DNA of 25,841 nt from Bacillota bacterium (GTDB taxonomy: Bacteria > Bacillota > Limnochordia > Limnochordales > ZCTH02-B6), in contig PKQR01000013.1 of NCBI GenBank assembly GCA_017578085.1, positions 1-25,841 on the forward strand, given 5' to 3'. Below the pieces are notes generated by a model. That model saw only the letters and a list, made by a program, of their open reading frames with translations. It was not told where the DNA came from and searched no databases. This document shows, one piece after another, positions 1 through 6,740 of the stretch (within the stretch, counting starts at the first letter, position 1; each line of letters starts with the position of its first letter). The position numbers and the translations under genes are program-made.

Positions 1-799
1 GCACCCGGGCCTTGACGATGTAGGCCAGGGGCCCAAAGGCTTCCACGTAGCGCAGGCCGTGGTAGCTCGGATCAGGCTCCGTCAGGCCGGGGAACTTGCC
101 GTTGGCCCAGTTGAACTTGCCGCTGTCGACGATGACGCCGCCGATGGAGGTGCCGTGGCCGCCGATGAACTTGGTGGCCGAGTGCACCACGATGTCCGCG
201 CCCCACTCAAAGGGCCGGCACAGGTACGGCGTGGCGAAGGTGTTGTCCACGATGAGCGGCACGCCCGCCTCATGGGCGATGTTGGCCACCGCCTCGATGT
301 CCAGCACGTCGCCCTTGGGGTTGCCGATGATCTCCGCGTAGATCGCCTTGGTCCTGGGCGTGATGGCCCGGCGGAAGTTCTCCGGGTCCGACGGGTCGAC
401 GAAGTGCACCTTGATGCCGAACTTGGGCAGGGTGTGCCGGAAAAGGTTCCAGGTGCCGCCGTAGAGGCTGGTGGAGGAGACGATCTCGTCGCCCGCCTCG
501 GCGATGTTGAGGATGGCAAACGTTTCCGCGGTCTGGCCGGCCGCGAGCGCCAGGGCGCCGACGCCGCCCTCCAGCGCCGCCATGCGCTGCTCAAACACGT
601 CGGTCGTCGGGTTCATGATGCGGGTGTAGATGTTGCCGAACTCCTTGAGCGCAAACAGGTTGGCGGCGTGGTCCGCGTCGCGGAAGACGTAGGACGTGGT
701 CTGGTAGATGGGCACCGCCCGGGAACCCGTGGTGGGGTCGGGCTTCTGCCCCGCATGAACGGCCAGGGTTTCAAAGCGGTAGCTTTGGGTGTCGGACAT
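1..799 (-). CDS. metY: O-acetylhomoserine sulfhydrylase (MetY), N-terminal 266 residues, cut by window edge
   Basis: PLP-dependent Cys/Met-metabolism enzyme that makes homocysteine from O-acetylhomoserine and sulfide in the cytoplasm. The ATG at 799 follows an AGGAGG site. The N-terminus has the family pattern (FETLAVHAGQ near residue 9, YQTTSY near 32, YTRIMNPT near 58, LYGGTWNLF near 112). HSATKFIGGHG around residue 206 holds the PLP lysine, K210. About 266 of roughly 430 residues are visible, and the C-terminus lies outside the window. The long ALYGGT-type spacing and the substrate loop favour O-acetylhomoserine sulfhydrylase over cystathionine gamma-synthase. That distinction is from family knowledge and was not tested. 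The upstream SAM-I riboswitch independently supports a role in methionine synthesis. Confidence 0.95.
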   Translation of the reverse strand, partial: MSDTQSYRFETLAVHAGQKPDPTTGSRAVPIYQTTSYVFRDADHAANLFALKEFGNIYTRIMNPTTDVFEQRMAALEGGVGALALAAGQTAETFAILNIAEAGDEIVSSTSLYGGTWNLFRHTLPKFGIKVHFVDPSDPENFRRAITPRTKAIYAEIIGNPKGDVLDIEAVANIAHEAGVPLIVDNTFATPYLCRPFEWGADIVVHSATKFIGGHGTSIGGVIVDSGKFNWANGKFPGLTEPDPSYHGLRYVEAFGPLAYIVKARV

Positions 800-856
800 C
801 GGGTCAACCTCCTGCACGGCGGCTCACGGGCCGCAATGCTATCGCCAAAGCGCATC

Positions 857-882
857 AAAAAAGCCTCTCCGGAGGGAGAGGC
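857..882 (-). terminator. Intrinsic terminator of the SAM riboswitch expression platform
   Basis: Read on the minus strand, an 8-bp stem (GCCTCTCC pairing with GGAGAGGC, 863-870 with 875-882) with a 4-nt loop is followed by six T residues (857-862). It lies between the aptamer and metY. The GAGAGG at the 3' end of the aptamer P1 helix can pair with CCTCTC of the terminator stem. That gives the expected mutually exclusive antiterminator: when SAM is bound P1 is kept, the terminator forms and metY is off. Confidence 0.92.
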
Positions 883-919
883 ACAACGTACAAACCGCGT
901 GTCGTCGTCCTGCACCCCC

Positions 920-1033
920 CTCTCATCTCTCAGGAGCCCAAACGGGTCCTGCAGGAATTGGCACCACTGCAGCAAATGAGCTGCCGGTTGCCGGGCTTCA
1001 TCGGGCCAGTCCCTCCGCCGCTCTTGATAAGAG
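920..1033 (-). promoter_or_regulatory. SAM-I (S-box) riboswitch aptamer
   Basis: On the minus strand the P1 helix is CTCTTATC (5' end, at 1033) paired with GATGAGAG (3' end, at 920), 8 bp including one T-G pair. Inside are the S-box signatures in order: CAAGAG, GGAGGGACTGGCCC, GATGAAGCCCGGCAACC (kink-turn region) and GGTGCCAATTCCTGC. The element binds S-adenosylmethionine. Because a terminator follows, it should act as an off switch for metY when SAM is plentiful. The match to the family consensus is direct. The regulatory direction is established for the class and was not measured here. Confidence 0.96.
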
Positions 1034-1070
1034 TTGAGGCATTTGCTATTCGGTTATCAAGTTGTAGCTG

Positions 1071-1093
1071 CGCCGGCCGGATTCCGGCCGGCG
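1071..1093. repeat. Perfect GC inverted repeat at the 5' end of the metY leader
   Basis: CGCCGGCCGG and CCGGCCGGCG (1071-1080 and 1084-1093) form a perfect 10-bp stem with a 3-nt loop. The hairpin begins almost exactly where transcription from the metY promoter should start, before the aptamer. No T tract follows on the minus strand, so it does not look like a terminator for the upstream permease. It may be a 5' stabilising stem of the leader RNA or a protein-binding palindrome. The function is unknown. Confidence 0.55.
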
Positions 1094-1101
1094 ATGACGA
1101 C

Positions 1102-1131
1102 ATAATAGCAGCGGGTGCAGTCCCTTGTCAA
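1102..1131 (-). promoter_or_regulatory. Sigma-A-type promoter of metY
   Basis: On the minus strand a perfect -35 hexamer TTGACA (1126-1131) and a -10 hexamer TATTAT (1102-1107) are separated by 18 bp. Expected initiation is near 1095, about 60 nt before the SAM-I aptamer. The hexamers match the consensus at 11 of 12 positions, which is striking in DNA this GC-rich. Confidence 0.85.
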
Positions 1132-1150
1132 TGGGTTTGCGGCAAGAAAG

Positions 1151-1909
1151 TCAATCGCGCCAGCGGAGCACGGACCGTTCCACCTGCTGGACCAGGAGAT
1201 ATAGCACGAGGCCCAGCGTGCTCATGACGGCGACGGCCACCAGCACCAGGGTGATGTCAAAGGTTTCGTGGCCAAGCATGAGGAGGTAGCCCAGCCCCTC
1301 CCTGGCACCCATCAGTTCACCGATGATGGCAGCCACCATGGATTGGGTCGCCGCGATGCGCAGGCCCGCCAGGAAGGAGGCCATCGCCGTCGGCAGCTCC
1401 AGGGCCCTGAAGATCTGCCACCGGCTGGCCTTGAGCAGGTGCATCAGCTCGTACAGCCGCGGGTCCACGGACCGCATGCCGACGATCCCGTTGACCATGA
1501 TGGGGAAGAACACCACCAAGGTCACCAGGACGACCTTGGACGTCATGCCAAGGCCAAACCAAAGAATGAACAGGGGTGCGAACGAGATCTTGGGCGACGT
1601 CTGGGCTACCAGGATGTATGGGGACAGGATGCGCTCGGCTGCGGGCGACTTCCCCAGCACATACCCGAAGACTAAGCCCAGTACGGTGCCGATGGCGACG
1701 CCTACCAGGATCTCCTCCAGCGTCACCCAGACGTGGCGCGCCAGCTGCGCCCGGTCGATGGTCCAAAGGAATTTCTGCCACACCGTCAACGGGGAGGGCA
1801 GGAGGTAGGCGGGCACCCTCGCGATGACCGTGTACAGGTGCCACACGGCCACGAATGCCACGAATAGACCCACGTGGAGAGCCACTTTGGCGGCTTTTGC
1901 GTTGCCCAT
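1151..1909 (-). CDS. ABC transporter permease, SsuC/TauC/ThiX type (second permease of the cluster)
   Basis: Integral membrane subunit of an importer for a small organic solute. The 252-residue protein has about six hydrophobic segments. It carries the permease EAA-type loop, seen as ELMHLLKASRWQIFRALELP followed by FLAGLRIA, which docks on the ATPase. I chose the ATG at 1909 because AGGAGGAAGG lies just upstream; an in-frame start further upstream at 1966 has no such site. It follows the substrate-binding protein gene by 80 bp in the same direction. It is clearly a paralogue of the permease at 4122-4913: both share WHLY, APLFILWFGLGMTSK-like and LLKASRWQ blocks. The two may form a heterodimer using the single ATPase. 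The substrate is not evident from this subunit. Confidence 0.9.
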   Translation of the reverse strand: MGNAKAAKVALHVGLFVAFVAVWHLYTVIARVPAYLLPSPLTVWQKFLWTIDRAQLARHVWVTLEEILVGVAIGTVLGLVFGYVLGKSPAAERILSPYILVAQTSPKISFAPLFILWFGLGMTSKVVLVTLVVFFPIMVNGIVGMRSVDPRLYELMHLLKASRWQIFRALELPTAMASFLAGLRIAATQSMVAAIIGELMGAREGLGYLLMLGHETFDITLVLVAVAVMSTLGLVLYLLVQQVERSVLRWRD

Positions 1910-1989
1910 CGACCTTCCTCCTGCCTTGCTTCCCGTTCCCGGCGGCCGGCGAGTGCCGGGCCACACCCTTCAAGGCGAGCGCTTGCCCG

Positions 1990-2994
1990 CTAGTTCAGGA
2001 ACTCATTGGTGACAAACTCGGCAGCGTCCAGATCCCGGTTGATGATCCCGTACTCCCGCTGGATGCGGATGGCTTCGTTCCACCGGTCCAGGTTGCCCCA
2101 GCCGAGGCCGTGGGCGGCGGTATCCTCACTCTGCCACAGGTAGCCCACGTACACCTGGTTCAGGACGTCGGTCAGGTAGTCCTCATTGCCCTCGTAACTC
2201 GGCGTGTACTTGGGGATGACCACATCCAGCGCCGTACGCACGTTGCCGTCGATCAGGTACTGGAGAGCCTTGTTGAGGCCGCGGATGAATGCCCGCACGA
2301 CCTGGGGGTTGCGCTCGGCGTAGGCGTCGCTGGTTACCACCACGTTGCCGAAGGACGGCAGGAAATCGTCGGACCGCCATTCGGACACGTCGACGCCGGC
2401 ATGGCGCAGCTCAAAGGTGCGGAGCATGGAGAAGACGATGGCGTCCACCTGGTCGGTGACCAGGGCGTTGACGATGGCGCCGGTGCCGACGATGCGCAGG
2501 TTGATGTCGTCCAGGGTCAAGCCGGCGTTCTTGAGCAGGACTTGCAGCTGGATGTAATTGGGGCTGCCGTAGCTGGTGATGGCCACCGTCTTGCCTTTCA
2601 GGTCGCGGGGCTCCTTAATCCCCCGGTTGGTCTTGAAGATGGTGGCTCCGAGCCCATGCTGCAGGGTCGTGTGCACCACCTTCACCGGGATACCGGAAGC
2701 CCGGGCGGCGATGACCGAGTCCGCGTTGGGAAAACCAAACTCCACGTTCTGCACCGCAACGTTGCGGACGATGTCGGCCGCCGCGCCGTACAGGAACTCC
2801 ACATCCAGGCCTTCCTCGGCGAAGAAGCCCTTTTCCTTGGCGATGTACAGGGGCAAGTAGTACGGGACGGCCGCGCCGTCGATCTGGATCGTGACCCGCG
2901 TCAGACCCTGGGCCGATGCGCCCAGCGCAACAACCAGCGTGAGCAGGACAGCGCACAACAAGGACGTCCGGAGAGTGGCTGTGGACATGTTCAT
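1990..2994 (-). CDS. ABC transporter substrate-binding protein, NMT1/THI5-like (SsuA/ThiY family)
   Basis: Extracytoplasmic solute-binding protein of 334 residues. An N-terminal signal peptide (hydrophobic from about residue 11 to 26, likely cleaved near GASA-QG) is followed by the NMT1 fold: PYYLPLYIAKEKGFFAEEGL near residue 44, then the typical phrases DLKGKTVAI and IVNALVTDQVDAIV. The start at 2994 follows GAGAGGTTG. This family binds pyrimidine precursors of thiamin, riboflavin, nitrate or sulfonates, and the ligand cannot be read from sequence alone. The nearby uridine-phosphorylase-like gene hints at a pyrimidine compound. No lipobox cysteine is present at the end of the signal peptide, so it is not an obvious lipoprotein. 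That is unusual for a Gram-positive solute receptor. Confidence 0.9.
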   Translation of the reverse strand: MNMSTATLRTSLLCAVLLTLVVALGASAQGLTRVTIQIDGAAVPYYLPLYIAKEKGFFAEEGLDVEFLYGAAADIVRNVAVQNVEFGFPNADSVIAARASGIPVKVVHTTLQHGLGATIFKTNRGIKEPRDLKGKTVAITSYGSPNYIQLQVLLKNAGLTLDDINLRIVGTGAIVNALVTDQVDAIVFSMLRTFELRHAGVDVSEWRSDDFLPSFGNVVVTSDAYAERNPQVVRAFIRGLNKALQYLIDGNVRTALDVVIPKYTPSYEGNEDYLTDVLNQVYVGYLWQSEDTAAHGLGWGNLDRWNEAIRIQREYGIINRDLDAAEFVTNEFLN

Positions 2995-3010
2995 CTCAAC
3001 CTCTCAAAAA

Positions 3011-3038
3011 CGAATGATCGCGAATGATGACGCATCAT
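3011..3038. repeat. Direct and inverted repeats upstream of the substrate-binding protein gene
   Basis: CGAATGAT occurs twice (3011-3018 and 3021-3028). It overlaps a perfect inverted repeat ATGATG-ACG-CATCAT (3024-3038), about 17-44 bp upstream of the start codon of the substrate-binding protein gene. The region between that gene and the phosphorylase gene is 166 bp, long for an operon interior, so a separate promoter or operator is plausible. I could not find a convincing -35/-10 pair here. The assignment as an operator is inference. Confidence 0.35.
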
Positions 3039-3160
3039 GCCTTTGCGGCTCGATGCCTGTGGCTTGAACCGGCGCCCGCCGGACCGCCCGGCAGGCGGCC
3101 CTTGCTCGTTACCGGTGATTTTCCCTCCTCTCCGCTGTACCAGCGTACCGGTTTCCCGCG

Positions 3161-4006
3161 TCATACCCGGCGACTGGTCCCTCCGGCGGTCTTGGACGCG
3201 GCGGCGCCGCCCCGGCCCAGCCGCCGGACGGCTTCCAGCGCGACCCGGATCACCTTGTCCTGGGTGGCCTCGTAAGCGTCATCCCACCGGTCCAGGGCGC
3301 GGTTGATGTGCACGCCCAGCACAACGCCCGCCCGGAGGCCCAACAAGCTGGCCAGGGCAAGCAGGGTGGCTGCTTCCATCTCCAGATTGATGATGCCGAG
3401 GTGGCGAAACCGGGCCAGATGCTCATCGCCGCCGGGCAGAATCGCGCGGCCTTGTCCTTGGTAGTAAGAGGCCGTGGTGGCGCCGATGCCGCAGGTGTAG
3501 GCGAAACCTAGTTCCTCCGCTGCGGCGGTCAACGCCGCGACCACTTCCGGGTGGGCCGCGGCGGGGTACGTGGGCGGCGCGTACGCGTCCACGGGGCCGC
3601 TATCCCGCATCATGGCGTGGTTGATGATCAGGCTGCCGGGAGGGATCCGGGCGTCCAAGGCGCCGGTGCCTCCGGTGCGGATCAGGGTGTGAACGCCCAG
3701 CGCGGCCAGCTCCAGCACAGCGATTTCCGTAGACGGGCCCCCGATGCCGGTGGAACACACGGTGACCCCGCAGCCGCGGTAGGTTCCCACCGCCACGGTG
3801 AACTCGCGGTTGCGGCCGATGATGCGTGGATTTTCCAGGTGCGCGGCGATGCGCTCGACTCGCTCGGGGTCCCCCGGCAGCAGCGCGAAGGGGAACGCTT
3901 CACCCGGACCGGGCCCGGTAGGATCGACCGGCAAATGTACAGGTCGCCCGGCGCGAAAGTAAGCTCGCACCTGCTCCCGGGGTGTCATCCAGTTGGATGC
4001 TTGCAT
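3161..4006 (-). CDS. Uridine phosphorylase-like nucleoside phosphorylase (NP-I family)
   Basis: Reversible phosphorolysis of a nucleoside to base and pentose 1-phosphate, in the cytoplasm. Motifs seen (numbered from ATG 4006, 281 residues): GDPERV near 45, STGIGGPS at 85-92, LIRTGGTGAL from 108, YYQGQGR at 181-187 and NLEMEAATLL from 207. In E. coli Udp the equivalent FYPGQER holds the uracil-contacting Gln166 and Arg168, and both are kept here as Q185 and R187. This favours pyrimidine over purine nucleosides. The ATG at 4006 is preferred over one at 4087 because a hairpin occupies 4081-4099 and no binding site precedes 4087. The true start remains uncertain. It lies between two importer genes in the same direction, which suggests it acts on the imported compound. 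Confidence 0.88.
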   Translation of the reverse strand: MQASNWMTPREQVRAYFRAGRPVHLPVDPTGPGPGEAFPFALLPGDPERVERIAAHLENPRIIGRNREFTVAVGTYRGCGVTVCSTGIGGPSTEIAVLELAALGVHTLIRTGGTGALDARIPPGSLIINHAMMRDSGPVDAYAPPTYPAAAHPEVVAALTAAAEELGFAYTCGIGATTASYYQGQGRAILPGGDEHLARFRHLGIINLEMEAATLLALASLLGLRAGVVLGVHINRALDRWDDAYEATQDKVIRVALEAVRRLGRGGAAASKTAGGTSRRV

Positions 4007-4080
4007 TCCGGTCACGACTTCATCATCCCTGGGCGGCTTTGCCTGGACATGGCCCAGCGGAAGCCGCAGAAAATCGGCCT

Positions 4081-4099
4081 CCGGCATTGCCTATGCCGG
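4081..4099. repeat. Small inverted repeat between permease and phosphorylase genes
   Basis: CCGGCAT and ATGCCGG (4081-4087, 4093-4099) form a 7-bp stem with a 5-nt loop in the 115-bp gap between the first permease and the phosphorylase gene. No T tract follows, so it is not a clear terminator. It may be an mRNA processing or attenuation hairpin inside the cluster transcript. The function is unknown. Confidence 0.4.
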
Positions 4100-4121
4100 C
4101 TAGCCCGTGGCGCCGCCGGCG

Positions 4122-4913
4122 TCAAGCCGCCGTGTTCTCCAAATGCGCGGCCGTCTCTTGCGCCTGCCACCGCAAGAGCCGCCGTTCGATGGCCAACAGG
4201 GCCAGGTAGCACGCTATGCCGACCACGTTGGTCGCCACCACCGCCGCCAGCAGCAGATGGGCGTCGTAGGTGGTATTCCCGTAAACCAGCAAGAACCCGA
4301 GGCCCACGTCGCCCGCGATCCATTCGGCGACGATGGCGGCGATCGTGGCCTGGATGATGGCCAGGCGCAATCCCGCCATAAACAGCGGGAACGCGCTGGG
4401 AATCTCAATATGAAACAGCCTTTGCCACCGGCTGGCCTTGAGCAGGGTCATCAGCTCGTTGAGTTCCGCCGGCACAGACCGCAGCCCCAGCATGGTGTTG
4501 ATCATGACCGGGAAAAACACGTTGGACACGATGAGCACGATCTTGGACGTCATGCCCAAACCGAACCAGATCACAAACAACGGGATCAGGGCGATCTTGG
4601 GCGCCGTCTGGGCAAAGAGGATGTACGGCTGCAGGAGATTCTCCAGGGTCCGCCAGTGGGCCAGCACGTAGCCCACCAGGGCGCCCAGCGCCGTACCAAA
4701 GGCGAAGCCGACCACGATTTCGTAAAACGTCATGCCCGCATGCCGCCAGAGGCTGCCATTCTTGGCAATCTCCACGATCTTGGCCAGCACGGGACCGGGA
4801 CCCGGGAGCACGAAGGACGGCACGTTTCCCCAGGTGACGTAAAGGTGCCACGCAAGGATGACGGCGAAGAACACCCCGATCTGTATCACTGTGTCCCACA
4901 ACCGCCGCTTCAT
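4122..4913 (-). CDS. ABC transporter permease, SsuC/TauC/ThiX type (first permease of the cluster)
   Basis: Membrane subunit of the same importer, 263 residues, with about six hydrophobic segments. The ATPase-docking loop reads ELMTLLKASRWQRLFHIEIP followed by LFMAGLRLA. The block IPLFVIWFGLGMTSK is nearly identical to that of the permease at 1151-1909. The start ATG (4913) overlaps the stop of the upstream ATPase gene by 4 bp (ATGA), which indicates translational coupling. It is followed by the phosphorylase gene. One ATPase and two different permeases suggest either a heterodimeric channel or two alternative channels. Confidence 0.92.
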   Translation of the reverse strand: MKRRLWDTVIQIGVFFAVILAWHLYVTWGNVPSFVLPGPGPVLAKIVEIAKNGSLWRHAGMTFYEIVVGFAFGTALGALVGYVLAHWRTLENLLQPYILFAQTAPKIALIPLFVIWFGLGMTSKIVLIVSNVFFPVMINTMLGLRSVPAELNELMTLLKASRWQRLFHIEIPSAFPLFMAGLRLAIIQATIAAIVAEWIAGDVGLGFLLVYGNTTYDAHLLLAAVVATNVVGIACYLALLAIERRLLRWQAQETAAHLENTAA

Positions 4914-5725
4914 CCCAAGAGACCTCTCAGATGGGCCACGTACTTGCGAAACGCCGGTTCGTCCCTTACCTCAATGGCGCGGGGCCTGTCCAGCTCGATG
5001 GCCAAGTCCTCCACGATGCGACCCGGCCGCGGCGACATGACCACGACCCGGTCCGAGAGGAACACCGCTTCCTCAATGCTGTGCGTGACGAAGAGGATGG
5101 TCATGGGGTGCTGATCCCACAGGCGGAGCAGTTCAATGTTGAGGCGATCGCGCGTCAGGGCGTCCAAGGCCCCGAAAGGCTCATCCATGAGGAGGACGCG
5201 GGGTTCCATCGCCAGTGCCCGGACGATGGACACGCGCTGCCGCATGCCGCCCGAGAGCTCTTTAGGCAGGGCCCGCTCAAAACCGCGCAAGCCGGCAAGC
5301 TCCAGCAGCTCCCGGATGGTGGCTTCCGCCTGCGGGCCTGTGCGGCCGAGCACTTGCAGCGGGAAGATCACGTTGTCCCACACGGTTTTCCAGGGCAACA
5401 ACACCGAATCCTGAAAGACGAACCCGATGTCGCCCCCCGGCAGCTCCCGAACAGGTCCCGAGTCGACCTCAAAGACCACTTCGCCGTCCGAGGAACGGAC
5501 GAGACCGGCCACGATCCTGAGCAACGTGGACTTGCCGCAGCCCGAAGGGCCGATGATGGAAAGGAATTGGCCTGGCTCTACGGTGAGATTGATGTTCTCC
5601 AGCGCTTTGACGGGCATCCCTCGGCCCGCGTACGTATGGGAAACCCCGAGGATGCGGATGCGGGCCGCTTGGCCGCGCGAAGACCCCACAGGGCGTCCCT
5701 GGGACGGGACGCTTGCTACACCCAT
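4910..5725 (-). CDS. ABC transporter ATP-binding protein, SsuB/TauB/ThiZ type
   Basis: Cytoplasmic ATPase that powers the importer, 271 residues. Seen in order: Walker A GPSGCGKST (59-67), Q-loop glutamine Q105 in FVFQDS, signature LSGGMRQR (157-164), Walker B VLLMDEP (177-183), D-loop ALD and H-loop H215 in THS. All catalytic residues are present. The ATG at 5725 follows AAAGGAAG. It is the first gene of the cluster. The 130-odd bp upstream contain no convincing promoter by eye. This ATPase family serves nitrate, sulfonate, taurine and thiamin-precursor importers, so the fold alone does not give the substrate. Confidence 0.95.
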   Translation of the reverse strand: MGVASVPSQGRPVGSSRGQAARIRILGVSHTYAGRGMPVKALENINLTVEPGQFLSIIGPSGCGKSTLLRIVAGLVRSSDGEVVFEVDSGPVRELPGGDIGFVFQDSVLLPWKTVWDNVIFPLQVLGRTGPQAEATIRELLELAGLRGFERALPKELSGGMRQRVSIVRALAMEPRVLLMDEPFGALDALTRDRLNIELLRLWDQHPMTILFVTHSIEEAVFLSDRVVVMSPRPGRIVEDLAIELDRPRAIEVRDEPAFRKYVAHLRGLLG

Positions 5726-5854
5726 GCCGGACTTCCTTTCATCCAGGCGGTATCGACGAGCAGGATCGAGACAATGCAGAAGGCAAGCTAGAGCACGCAG
5801 TTCGGTTCGACACCCTTGCCGCGAATCCTCCCCGCAAGCGGGCTGGGAATGCGA

Positions 5855-5895
5855 ACCAAAAGAGAAGGCGGCCAGGGACGCCGTCCCTGGCCGCC
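5855..5895 (-). terminator. Intrinsic terminator downstream of the first doxX gene
   Basis: On the minus strand GGCGGCCAGGGACG and its complement (5867-5880 and 5882-5895) form a very stable stem of 12 or more pairs. The T-rich stretch TTCTCTTTTGG follows. It sits about 75 bp after the doxX stop codon and before the importer cluster, so it should separate the two transcripts. Confidence 0.8.
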
Positions 5896-5970
5896 GGTGT
5901 CAGGGGGTGGTGCCGATCAGGTCGGGCCGTTGCCCGTGTCGGGCGGAAACCCGGGACGGGGGAGCGAGGG

Positions 5971-6549
5971 TCAGCCGACCTGGGGCTGGGTCTTGTCCCG
6001 ATCCAGCAGGCGGGCAATCGCACGGCCCGGCTGCCAGGGCGTCCCGACCTCGTGCAGCAGCCACCGGTCGAGGCCGTACCAGCCGGCCACCTTCCACGCC
6101 AGCATGATGAGGATGGCGGCCGTGAACATCACCGGGTTGGAGCTGACCGTGCCCGCCAGCATGAAGTTCATGTTCATGAAGGCGCCGAAGAAAGCGGCGA
6201 TGGCCGTGAAGCCGCCGAGGATCAGGCCGAGGCCGACCAGCATCTCGCCAAACACGACCAGCTTGGCGAACCAGGTGTAGTGGCCGCCCTCCAGCAGGAA
6301 CTGCAGGAAGCTGCGGTACCACTCGTAAACGGCCGGTGCAGAGGTGCCGCCCTCGGGGATCGTCGTCGCCCGGATCAGGTAGCCCCGCAGCGACGCGCCG
6401 GTTTCCATCCAGGCCGGGTTGGTGAACTTGTGCCAGCCCGCTTCAAACCAGTGCCACCCCAGCCAAAGCCGCAAAGCCAGCCACACCCACGCGTAGGACG
6501 TGGTGTGGAACAGCTTCTGCGCAAAGGCGGAACCACGGATTTCCGTCAT
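5971..6549 (-). CDS. DoxX/DoxD-like membrane protein (copy 1)
   Basis: Predicted four-helix inner-membrane protein of 192 residues. Hydrophobic segments lie at about 18-38, 93-113, 115-135 and 140-160. The N-terminus has the motif LRLWLGWHWFEAGWHKFTNPAWM, shared with copy 2 at 21667-22203, as are HYTWFAKLVVFGE and MLAWKVAGWYGLDRWLL. DoxX/DoxD proteins are known as subunits of thiosulfate:quinone oxidoreductase or terminal oxidase complexes in archaea, but many bacterial members have no proven role. No DoxA partner is seen here. The start follows GAGGAGGGG. Upstream lie a possible -10 element and the phased TGTCCC array. The C-terminal tail (about 25 residues, polar) is longer than in copy 2. 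Confidence 0.88.
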   Translation of the reverse strand: MTEIRGSAFAQKLFHTTSYAWVWLALRLWLGWHWFEAGWHKFTNPAWMETGASLRGYLIRATTIPEGGTSAPAVYEWYRSFLQFLLEGGHYTWFAKLVVFGEMLVGLGLILGGFTAIAAFFGAFMNMNFMLAGTVSSNPVMFTAAILIMLAWKVAGWYGLDRWLLHEVGTPWQPGRAIARLLDRDKTQPQVG

Positions 6550-6590
6550 GCCTAACCCCTCCTCGGACAGCCTTTGGAGCTTTCACCCTC

Positions 6591-6596
6591 ATTATC
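6591..6596 (-). promoter_or_regulatory. Candidate -10 element of doxX copy 1
   Basis: GATAAT on the minus strand, 42 bp upstream of the doxX ATG, matches 5 of 6 positions of TATAAT. No recognisable -35 hexamer lies 16-18 bp further upstream; the sequence there is CCGGGG-like. A similar block occurs before the second doxX gene (GATAAC near 22291-22296, followed in both cases by a GTGAA sequence). A weak -35 next to upstream boxes is what an activator-dependent promoter would show. This is inference. Confidence 0.4.
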
Positions 6597-6628
6597 CCGC
6601 CTGGCGATACAGCCCCGGCAGGTGAGGG

Positions 6629-6703
6629 TGTCCCGACTCCTGGAGGGGCGGTGTCCCGAGCGGGCTGGGGCGATGCTCGGCCTGCGCGCAGGACATTTGT
6701 CCC
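6629..6703. repeat. Phased TGTCCC box array A, upstream of doxX copy 1
   Basis: TGTCCC on the plus strand occurs at 6629, 6652 and 6698. The steps are exactly 23 and 46 bp; the missing position at 6675 is degenerate. The last box is part of an inverted repeat GGACA-TT-TGTCC (6691-6702). The array lies between the htrA terminator and the candidate doxX -10 element, so it probably serves doxX. One more GGGACA is at 6820-6825, outside the phase. The same arrangement occurs at 18769-18843. Only the hexamer is conserved between units, which fits protein-binding sites better than a CRISPR or transposon repeat. Confidence 0.6.
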
Positions 6704-6740
6704 TAAGCCGGCCGGGCTGAAAAACGCCCCCCGGCGCCGC

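Noticed and set aside
4007..4087. N-terminal extension of the phosphorylase to an ATG at 4087
   Set aside because: The ATG lies in a hairpin, has no binding site, and the extra residues do not match the family.
5726..5866. Riboswitch (TPP or similar) before the importer cluster
   Set aside because: I looked for the conserved CTGAGA and related TPP elements on the minus strand and saw none; only a short palindrome CCCGCAAGCGGG (5831-5842) is present.
6629..6703. CRISPR array or transposon-end explanation for the TGTCCC boxes
   Set aside because: Only six bases are conserved per 23-bp unit; there are no full repeats, no unique spacers of normal length, no cas genes and no transposase nearby.
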